Positions 1 to 5,204 of a DNA stretch of 13,843 bases are shown here, piece by piece. Position 1 is the first letter of the stretch. Every line of letters begins with the position of its first letter. This DNA is from Betaproteobacteria bacterium (GTDB lineage: Bacteria; Pseudomonadota; Gammaproteobacteria; Burkholderiales; SG8-39): NCBI GenBank assembly GCA_007280315.1, contig QYQC01000068.1, forward strand, positions 1-13,843, written 5' to 3'. The position numbers were made by a program, and so were the translations under genes. The notes under the pieces are model-generated. The model saw only the letters and a list, made by a program, of their open reading frames with translations, had not been told where the DNA came from and ran no database searches.

Positions 1-449
1 AGGATTACGAAATGTTCGAGCAGCAAACGCCGCACACTCTGATCAAGCATGAATTGCTCATCGATTCGGCCGGGGCCGGCGAGTGGCGCGGCGGGCTCGG
101 CGTGGAAACAATCTACGAGATCGGCTCCGACGATACACAGCTGGTGACCTTCGGCGACGGCGACTTCGAGCCCGCATTCGGCCTGTTCGGCGGCGGCTCG
201 GGCGGACTCAACTTCATCCGCCTGCGCTATCCGGACGGACAGACCGTGGTACCGCGCAACAAGGACCTGATCAGCGGCGTCCCCAACGGCACTGTCTACC
301 ATCAGGTGGCGAGCGGCGGCGGCGGCTACGGCGATCCGCTGAAACGCAATCGCGGGCTGCTCGAACTGGAGGTGAGGAACGGCGTCATCTCGGCCGAGGC
401 GGCGCAGCAGAAGTACGGCATGCCGCCAGCGAAAACTCAACGATCATGA
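1..449 (+). CDS. Hydantoinase B/oxoprolinase family protein, C-terminal part (5' end outside the window)
   Basis: The reading frame is already open at the left edge (first full codon at base 3), so this is the last ~149 codons of a longer gene; the ATG at 12 is internal. Visible family features are a GAGEWRGGLG stretch, a GLFGGGSGG loop and the late VASGGGGYGDPLKR motif followed by LLELEVRNGVISAEAA. These match the C-terminus of HyuB/oxoprolinase-B-like subunits. Known members are ATP-dependent hydantoinases and 5-oxoprolinases, and related subunits of acetone or acetophenone carboxylases, normally paired with a HyuA-like subunit that would lie upstream. The stop overlaps the next start (ATGA, 446-449), which indicates translational coupling to the acyl-CoA dehydrogenase. 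Whether it hydrolyses a cyclic amide or carboxylates a ketone cannot be told from this fragment. Confidence 0.85.
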   Translation, partial: DYEMFEQQTPHTLIKHELLIDSAGAGEWRGGLGVETIYEIGSDDTQLVTFGDGDFEPAFGLFGGGSGGLNFIRLRYPDGQTVVPRNKDLISGVPNGTVYHQVASGGGGYGDPLKRNRGLLELEVRNGVISAEAAQQKYGMPPAKTQRS

Positions 450-1582
450 ATTTCGAGCTGACCGACCAGCAAAACGCGATCCGCGACACGTTTGCGCGTT
501 TCTCGGACGAGCGCATTGCGCCGCAGGCGGCCGCAATGGACGAAGCGCACGCCTTCCCGCGGGCGCTGTTCAAGGAGCTGGCTGACCTCGGATTCTTCGG
601 CATGCGCTATCCCGAGGATGTCGGCGGAACCGGCATGGCGCTGACCGAGTTCTGCCTCGCGCTTGCCGAAATCGCACGCGGTTCCATGTCGCTTGCCGCG
701 GCCGCTGCAATGCAGTCGCTTATGGGCACCAAGTTCCTGCATATGCTCGGCAATGCCGACATCGTCGAGCGGCTGTTCAAACCGGCGCTCAAAGGCGAGA
801 AGATTGCCGCCATCTGCATGACCGAACCCAATGCCGGCTCCGATCTCAATTCCATCGCCACCACGGCGAAAAAGGTCGAAGGCGGATATCTGCTGAACGG
901 TCAGAAGACCTGGATCACTTCGGCGCCGCTGGCCGATTTCTTCACCGTGTTCGCCAAGGCGGGCGAGGAAAAGAAGCTGACTATCTTTCTGGTGGAGCGA
1001 ACGTTCAAGGGTCTCGCCGTCGGTCGCGAAATCCACAAGATGGGCGTATGGGCGCTGCCCACCTCCGAGGTGAGCTTCGATGACTGCTTCGTCCCCGACT
1101 CGCACCGCCTGAGCCGCGAAGAAGGCGACGGCGAAGCGCATCTGCGCAAGACCCTGGCCGAGATACGCATCATCACCGGCGCCATGGGCCTGGGCATAGC
1201 CCGCGCCGCGCTTGCAGAAGCGGTACGCTATTCATCGGAAAGAAAACAGTTCGGCAAGCCGATCAATCGCTTCCAGGCAATACAGCTCAAACTGGCGGAG
1301 ATGGCGACCGAACTCGAAGCCGCCACCCATCTGGTGCATTACGCCGCGTGGCTGCGCGATGCCAACCTACCGCACCACCAGCAGGCCGCCATGGCCAAGC
1401 TGTTTGCCAGCGAGACAGCGGCGACCATTTGTGACAAGGCGGCGCGGGTGCTGGCCTCCTACGGTTACGCCATGGAATACCCGGTACAGCGCTATCTGCG
1501 CGACGTGCGCTTTTTGCTGATCGGTGGCGGCACCAGCGAGATTCTGAAACTCATTGTGGCGAAGGAGTTGTCGACCGGATGA
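446..1582 (+). CDS. Acyl-CoA dehydrogenase family flavoprotein (atypical catalytic base)
   Basis: Encodes 378 aa, the usual length for a soluble FAD acyl-CoA dehydrogenase that makes an alpha,beta-enoyl-CoA and passes electrons to ETF. The start at 446 is preferred because it forms an ATGA overlap with the upstream stop and gives the family N-terminus MNFELTDQQNAIRDTF; a longer open frame runs upstream only as an out-of-frame shadow of the HyuB gene. Visible motifs are CMTEPNAGSD (about 124-133, flavin/substrate site), GQKTWITSA (152-160), ERKQFGKPI (265-273) and the C-terminal GGGTSEI (360-366). In medium- and short-chain enzymes the catalytic Glu occupies the place of G361 (YEGT). In isovaleryl- and long-chain-type enzymes it lies in a helix at the place I align to I240. 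Neither is Glu here; E239 is adjacent. The downstream B12 mutase suggests a branched or dicarboxylic acyl-CoA substrate. Family is certain, substrate unknown. Confidence 0.93.
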   Translation: MNFELTDQQNAIRDTFARFSDERIAPQAAAMDEAHAFPRALFKELADLGFFGMRYPEDVGGTGMALTEFCLALAEIARGSMSLAAAAAMQSLMGTKFLHMLGNADIVERLFKPALKGEKIAAICMTEPNAGSDLNSIATTAKKVEGGYLLNGQKTWITSAPLADFFTVFAKAGEEKKLTIFLVERTFKGLAVGREIHKMGVWALPTSEVSFDDCFVPDSHRLSREEGDGEAHLRKTLAEIRIITGAMGLGIARAALAEAVRYSSERKQFGKPINRFQAIQLKLAEMATELEAATHLVHYAAWLRDANLPHHQQAAMAKLFASETAATICDKAARVLASYGYAMEYPVQRYLRDVRFLLIGGGTSEILKLIVAKELSTG

Positions 1583-1974
1583 AACCTATCAAGGTACTGT
1601 TGGCCAAACCTGGATTGGACGGGCACGACCAGGGCGCGAAGATCGTGGTACGCGCACTGATGGACGCCGGCTTCGAGGTCATCTACACCGGTCTGCGCCA
1701 GACGCCGGAGGCAGTCGCGCGTATGTCGCTGGAGGAGGACGTGGACGTGATCGCACTTTCCAGCATGGCCGGATCGCACCTGCATTTTTGCACCAGGTTA
1801 AAACCTCTGCTCGAGGCAGACGGTCTGACAGACAAGCTGTGGCTGATAGGCGGCAACCTGCCGCAGCAGGATCATGCAGCGCTGCGGGAACTGGGCTTCA
1901 AAGGCATCTTCCCTACCGGATCCAAGCTCGATGCCATAGTCGATTACATTCGGATTAACGCAAGGATGGCGTGA
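1579..1974 (+). CDS. Acyl-CoA mutase small subunit, cobalamin-binding
   Basis: This 131-aa protein is essentially a lone B12-binding domain. The N-terminus reads KVLLAKPGLDGHDQGAKIV, with the DxHxxG signature at D14-H16-G19; His16 is expected to be the lower axial cobalt ligand. Later signatures are ALSSMAGSH (about 79-87) and a GG followed by NLPQQD near 112-118, positioned like the SxL and GG elements of the Rossmann-like fold. Separate small subunits of about 130-140 aa occur in isobutyryl-CoA mutase, 2-hydroxyisobutyryl-CoA mutase and archaeal-type methylmalonyl-CoA mutases, and the large subunit follows here after 1 base. The start overlaps the upstream stop (ATGA, 1579-1582), with AAGGAG at 1562-1567. 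It should form a heteromeric mutase with the next gene product. Substrate specificity lies in the large subunit. Confidence 0.93.
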   Translation: MKPIKVLLAKPGLDGHDQGAKIVVRALMDAGFEVIYTGLRQTPEAVARMSLEEDVDVIALSSMAGSHLHFCTRLKPLLEADGLTDKLWLIGGNLPQQDHAALRELGFKGIFPTGSKLDAIVDYIRINARMA

Positions 1975-1975
1975 A

Positions 1976-3589
1976 ATGAACGAGCGCGCGAAGTCTGAGC
2001 TCAAGCCCGTGGTCAACGAATCGGGCATCGAGGTCAATCCGCTCTACACCGAGGAGGACCTGGCGCGGAGCGGCGGCACCACGCAGATTGGCCTGCCCGG
2101 TGAATATCCGTTCACGCGTGGCATACACCGGCTGATGTATCGCAAGCAGCCGTGGACCATGCGCCAGTACGCCGGCTTCGGCAATCCGGCCGAGACCAAT
2201 CAGCGATTCAAGTACCTCATCGCCAATGGCCAGACGGGCTTGAACGTTGCGTTCGACCTGCCCACCCAGATCGGCCTGGATTCGGACGATGCGCTGGCAG
2301 AAGGCGAAATCGGTCGCGTCGGCATGTCGATCGATACTTTGCGCGATTTCGAAGTGGCTTTCGACGGCATCGATCTGAACAAGATCACCGTGTCGCTCAC
2401 CATCAATGGCGCCGCGGCTATCCTGATCGCAATGTACCTTGCCATGGCGGAAAAGCGCGGCTACGACCTGAAACAGCTGCGCGGCACGGCACAAAACGAC
2501 ATCCTCAAGGAATTCATCGGCCGCGGCACCTGGGTTTTCCCGGTCGAGCCCTCGATCAAACTTGTCGGCGACACCATCGAGTATTGCGCCGAGCACGCGC
2601 CCCGCTACAGCCCGGTCTCGGTCTGCGGCTATCACATCCGCGAGTCCGGTGCGACGCCGGCGCAGGAAATGGCCTATGCATTTTGCATCGCCAAGGCTTA
2701 TGCAGAGGAGGTGCTCAAGCGCGGACTTTCCATCGACGAATTCGCCGGGCGCCTGTCCTACAACTTCAATATCTTCGGCAATATATTCGAGCAGGTGTGC
2801 AAGTTCCGCGCCGGCCGCGGCCTGTGGGCCAAGATCATGAAAGAGGAATACGGCGCGCAGAAACCGGGTTCGATGTGGCTGCGCATGATCGCCGGCGGCG
2901 GCGGCGGCGGGCTGACGTTCGAGCAGCCGGAACTCAATATCGTGCGCGGCGCCTACTATGCGCTGATCAGCGCGCTCTCCGGTGCGCAGACCATGGCTTT
3001 GTGTTCCTACGACGAGGCCTACACCATTCCGACCGAGTACTCCGCGCGCATTTCACTGCGCACGATGCAGATTCTGATCGAGGAAATGGGCCTGACCGAA
3101 ACCGCGGACCCGCTGGCCGGGTCCTACTACGTGGAAACCATGACCAACCAGATGCGCGACAAGATCGCCGCGATCATGGCCGAAACCGACGCCGAGGGCG
3201 GCATTGTCAAACTGGTTGCCGAGGGCATCATCCAGGCGCGGGTTTCAGCGCAGGCCTACCGCATGCAGCGCGATATCGAGTCCGGCGAATTTCCCAAAGT
3301 GGGCGTCAACCGCTACCGCAACGAGCAGGAAGAGGAGCATCCGGTCGAATTCCATCCCTACCAGGAAGAAGATGCGCGCAAACAGATCGCGAGCCTCGCG
3401 CGCATCCGCACCGAACGCGACCAGGCCGCGGTGACGCAGGCGCTGGCGCGCGTGCGCCGCGACGCCGGCACCGGGGCGAATGTCATGCCGGCCATCGTCG
3501 AAGCGGTAAAAACCTACGCCAGCGTCGGCGAAATCACGCAGGAACTGGTGAAGGTGTACGGTCGCTACAAAGAACCGATTCGCTTCTAA
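1976..3589 (+). CDS. B12-dependent acyl-CoA mutase large subunit, methylmalonyl-CoA mutase-like but with a divergent active site
   Basis: This 537-aa protein covers the TIM-barrel substrate domain without a fused B12 domain. Start chosen at 1976, with AAGGA at 1962-1966 and the preceding stop 1 base upstream. Family stretches include PWTMRQYAGFGN (59-70), GLNVAFDLPTQIGLDSDD (88-105), GTAQNDILKEF (170-180), GYHIRESGATPAQEMAY (218-234) and DPLAGSYYVE (378-387). By hand alignment to Propionibacterium methylmalonyl-CoA mutase, Y65, Q173, R183 and H220 match Tyr89, Gln197, Arg207 and His244. The Tyr/Arg pair favours a substrate with a free carboxylate rather than isobutyryl-CoA (Phe/Gln). However, R326-T-H328-S-Q330 becomes R303-M-I-A-G, followed by six glycines (307-312), and Asn366 becomes C343; Glu370 is kept as E347. 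RGTW at 183-186 resembles the RGTY I recall from ethylmalonyl-CoA mutases. A simple methylmalonyl-CoA mutase label would overstate what is known. Confidence 0.9.
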   Translation: MNERAKSELKPVVNESGIEVNPLYTEEDLARSGGTTQIGLPGEYPFTRGIHRLMYRKQPWTMRQYAGFGNPAETNQRFKYLIANGQTGLNVAFDLPTQIGLDSDDALAEGEIGRVGMSIDTLRDFEVAFDGIDLNKITVSLTINGAAAILIAMYLAMAEKRGYDLKQLRGTAQNDILKEFIGRGTWVFPVEPSIKLVGDTIEYCAEHAPRYSPVSVCGYHIRESGATPAQEMAYAFCIAKAYAEEVLKRGLSIDEFAGRLSYNFNIFGNIFEQVCKFRAGRGLWAKIMKEEYGAQKPGSMWLRMIAGGGGGGLTFEQPELNIVRGAYYALISALSGAQTMALCSYDEAYTIPTEYSARISLRTMQILIEEMGLTETADPLAGSYYVETMTNQMRDKIAAIMAETDAEGGIVKLVAEGIIQARVSAQAYRMQRDIESGEFPKVGVNRYRNEQEEEHPVEFHPYQEEDARKQIASLARIRTERDQAAVTQALARVRRDAGTGANVMPAIVEAVKTYASVGEITQELVKVYGRYKEPIRF

Positions 3590-3629
3590 TATGATTCCAA
3601 CGCACATGAGTCAAAACGGGTTTATCAAA

Positions 3630-3680
3630 GATCGTTGCTTTCGTACGGATGGCTTCATCATCCGTGCGAAAGCAACGATC
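3630..3680. repeat. Hairpin H1 of element A (22-bp stem, 7-base loop)
   Basis: Left arm 3630-3651 starts GATCGTTGCTTTCG; right arm 3659-3680 ends CGAAAGCAACGATC; the loop is GCTTCAT (3652-3658). Twenty-one of 22 pairs are Watson-Crick; the exception is T3644 against G3666, which would pair as U-G in a + strand RNA. Its counterpart in element B (12007-12057) has the same 22-7-22 layout. Confidence 0.9.
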
Positions 3681-3681
3681 C

Positions 3682-3706
3682 GCACGGACGGCTTTATCGT
3701 CCGTGC
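3682..3706. repeat. Hairpin H2 of element A (9-bp stem, 7-base loop)
   Basis: Arms GCACGGACG (3682-3690) and CGTCCGTGC (3698-3706) pair perfectly around the loop GCTTTAT. It lies one base (C3681) after H1. It is a direct repeat of the inner part of H1 (3643-3667), identical at 21 of 25 positions with only transitions between the two. Confidence 0.88.
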
Positions 3707-3722
3707 AGGTTTTGGTAACCCC

Positions 3723-3743
3723 TGCGCGCTGCGCGCGCCAACC
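3723..3743. repeat. GC-alternating core shared exactly with element B
   Basis: These 21 bases start TGCGCGCTGCGC and end GCCAACC. They recur without change at 11898-11918. The last AACC also forms the base of hairpin H3 in both elements. The flanking bases differ between copies, so the identity is confined to the core. Confidence 0.85.
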
Positions 3744-3788
3744 TCCTTTCTTGTGCGGATAAAATCCATCCGCACAAGAAAGGAGGTT
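3740..3788. repeat. Hairpin H3 of element A (perfect 21-bp stem, 7-base loop)
   Basis: Left arm 3740-3760 starts AACCTCCTTTCTTG and right arm 3768-3788 ends CAAGAAAGGAGGTT; loop AAAATCC (3761-3767). All 21 pairs are Watson-Crick. No T-run follows, so a standard Rho-independent terminator is not indicated, though such a stem could stall RNA polymerase or protect an mRNA end. The right arm contains AGGAGG, but the 15-codon frame behind it is not credible as a gene. Confidence 0.9.
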
Positions 3789-3808
3789 CTGAATGTTCGG
3801 GCGAGCGC

Positions 3809-3838
3809 TTGCGCATTTGCAGGCGCAAATCTGTTTTT
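3809..3838 (+). terminator. Possible weak Rho-independent terminator after the mutase operon
   Basis: Two mutually exclusive 6-bp stems can form: TTGCGC (3809-3814) with GCGCAA (3823-3828), or ATTTGC (3815-3820) with GCAAAT (3825-3830). They are followed by CTGTTTTT ending at 3838. The T-run fits a terminator, but the stems are short, so this is tentative. Confidence 0.3.
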
Positions 3839-3862
3839 GAATCGCGCGTCGAGGAAATGCCA

Positions 3863-4732
3863 ATGAACGAAATCGAACACTACGTTGCGCCCTCCAGTCT
3901 GGAGCAGGCGGCCGAGTATCTGCAACGCTCGGGCGAGGTCACCTTACTTGCAGGTGGCACCGACCTCATGCCGCAGAGCCAGAGCGGAAAGCTGAAGATC
4001 AAACGCACGCTGATGAACATCCACCAAATCCCGGAACTGAAGGGCATAACGATCGAGGGCGGTGAGATCCGCATCGGCGCGCTCGCCACGATTACCGAAA
4101 TCATGCAGAGCGAACTCATACAGAAGCACCTGCCGATTCTGATCGAAGCCTGCGATCAATTTGCCAGCGATCAGATCCGCAATGCCGCCACCCTCGGCGG
4201 CAACATTTGCAACGCCTCGCCCGCGGGGGATATGCTGATACCGCTGCTGGTGCTCGACGCCGAGGTCGAACTCGCGTCCAAGCCCAACGGCAGCCTCACC
4301 CGGCGCCGCCTAAGGTTGACCGAATTTTTCGTCGGTCCGGGAAAGACGCGCCGCGCACCGGCCGAATTGCTGGAGGGTGTGCGCATAGCGCTGCCGCCCC
4401 CGCACCACTACGCCCGCTTCTTCAAATTCGGCACAAGGCCCGCACTGGATATATCGACCATCTCCATCGGGATTGCAGGCGTTCTGAATACGGGCACACT
4501 ATCAAATGTTCGCGTTGCTTTCGGTGCGGTGGCGCCGGTGCCGACGCGCGCGCCACGCACCGAGCAGGCGCTCGAGGGACGACATCTCGACGCCGCTGCC
4601 ATCGACGCCATTGCCGCGGTGGCGCGTGACGAGGTGAAGCCGATCGACGACATCCGCGCCACTGCCTGGTACCGCAAGGAATTGATCCACAACATCACCA
4701 AAAGGATGCTGACTCATGTCGCTCAAGCATGA
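3863..4732 (+). CDS. Xanthine dehydrogenase family FAD-binding subunit (CoxM/CutM-like)
   Basis: This 289-aa protein carries the two FAD-binding signatures of the family: LLAGGTDLMP (28-37) and ATLGGNICNASPAGDML (109-125). It passes electrons from the 2Fe-2S clusters of the hydroxylase to an acceptor. There is no extra cysteine-rich insertion of the kind that carries the 4Fe-4S cluster in 4-hydroxybenzoyl-CoA reductase beta subunits, and 289 aa is the ordinary length. Start chosen at ATG 3863: GAGG at 3851-3854 is 8 bases upstream, whereas ATG 3857 would leave only 2 bases; the frame open upstream to a TTG at 3809 crosses the hairpin region. The gene overlaps the next by 17 bases, so the medium, small and large subunits are probably co-translated. 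Confidence 0.93.
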   Translation: MNEIEHYVAPSSLEQAAEYLQRSGEVTLLAGGTDLMPQSQSGKLKIKRTLMNIHQIPELKGITIEGGEIRIGALATITEIMQSELIQKHLPILIEACDQFASDQIRNAATLGGNICNASPAGDMLIPLLVLDAEVELASKPNGSLTRRRLRLTEFFVGPGKTRRAPAELLEGVRIALPPPHHYARFFKFGTRPALDISTISIGIAGVLNTGTLSNVRVAFGAVAPVPTRAPRTEQALEGRHLDAAAIDAIAAVARDEVKPIDDIRATAWYRKELIHNITKRMLTHVAQA

Positions 4733-5204
4733 CATCGAATTTACTCTGAACGGCGTCCGACGGCAGGCCAGCGTGCGCGTCGACATGAGCGCACTGGACA
4801 TGCTGCGCGACGTGGTCGGACTCACCGGCACCAAGTACGGCTGCGGCGAAGGCGAATGCGGCGCGTGCACCATCCTGGTCGACGGCAAGTCGCTCAATTC
4901 CTGCCTGTTGTTCGCCGTGGATTGCAACGGCCGCAACATCGTCACCATTGAAGGACTCGCGGCGGATGCGAAAGCCGACGCGCTGCGCGCTGCGTTCGTC
5001 GAATACGGCGCAGTGCAGTGCGGTTACTGCACTCCGGGCATGGTGGTGCAGGCCAGCCATCTGCTCGCTACCCATCCGCAGGCCGATGCCGACGCAATCA
5101 AGCGCGGCATCGAGGGCAATCTGTGCCGCTGTACCGGTTACAAGAAAATCGTGGAAGCGATCGCATCGGTGAATGCAGCCGACAAGCAAGGAGCAAGACC
5201 ATGA
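4716..5204 (+). CDS. Xanthine dehydrogenase family 2Fe-2S subunit (CoxS-like)
   Basis: This 162-aa protein has both expected iron-sulfur motifs. The plant-ferredoxin-type cluster has C43, C48, C51 and C63 (CxxxxCxxC, then C after 11 residues, within YGCGEGECGACTI). The second, alpha-helical cluster has C102, C105, C137 and C139 (QCGYC and NLCRCTGY). Q101 before the third cysteine group is the residue that usually contacts the molybdopterin cytosine dinucleotide cofactor. Length and order are typical of the small subunit of three-subunit molybdenum hydroxylases. It begins inside the end of the FAD-subunit gene and its stop overlaps the next start (ATGA, 5201-5204). No Tat or Sec signal is visible, so the enzyme is probably cytoplasmic. 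Confidence 0.96.
   Translation: MSLKHDIEFTLNGVRRQASVRVDMSALDMLRDVVGLTGTKYGCGEGECGACTILVDGKSLNSCLLFAVDCNGRNIVTIEGLAADAKADALRAAFVEYGAVQCGYCTPGMVVQASHLLATHPQADADAIKRGIEGNLCRCTGYKKIVEAIASVNAADKQGARP

Larger units (their letters stand above)
3590..3862. repeat. Intergenic multi-hairpin element A
   Basis: This 273-base gap has no convincing gene. It contains three perfect or near-perfect hairpins, H1 (3630-3680), H2 (3682-3706) and H3 (3740-3788), each with a 7-base loop, plus a GC-alternating core (3723-3743). All of these recur in element B (11888-12082). The order here is H1, H2, core, H3; in B it is core, H3, an extra hairpin, H1, H2. The layout resembles mosaic palindromic repeats (BIME-like), but I recognise no named family. 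No tRNA, CRISPR or transposase is visible. The element separates the mutase operon from the molybdenum hydroxylase operon, so it may also affect mRNA ends. Confidence 0.8.

Noticed and set aside
83..445. N-terminal extension of the acyl-CoA dehydrogenase frame
   Set aside because: The extension is an Arg-rich shadow of the HyuB gene with no homology pattern; the family N-terminus begins at ATG 446.
437..1141. Long - strand frame opposite the acyl-CoA dehydrogenase, and similar antisense frames at 5138-5839, 5879-6625, 7522-8190, 8230-9093 and 12625-13512
   Set aside because: All lie opposite strongly supported genes, are rich in Arg/His/Gly low-complexity composition typical of antisense frames in GC-rich DNA, and show no family motif.
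2894..2911. Frameshift or assembly collapse in the mutase glycine run
   Set aside because: The protein aligns with the family in the same frame on both sides, so no frameshift is needed; a whole-codon length error cannot be excluded and is noted as a finding.
3630..3788. CRISPR array or integron attC site
   Set aside because: There are no regularly spaced identical repeats with unique spacers, no cas or integrase genes, and the hairpins lack recognisable attC R-box organisation.
3793..3840. Fifteen-codon frame preceded by AGGAGG in the right arm of hairpin H3
   Set aside because: AGGAGG is explained by the stem, the product is tiny and featureless, and element B has no counterpart.
3591..3866. 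An open frame across element A with an internally repeated peptide (RTDGFIIRA and RTDGFIVRA)
   Set aside because: The peptide repeat follows directly from the DNA hairpins H1 and H2; there is no ribosome binding site, and the frame ends inside the next gene's start.
5018..5200. N-terminal extension of the molybdenum subunit frame
   Set aside because: It lies wholly inside the 2Fe-2S gene, and ATG 5201 has a good ribosome binding site.
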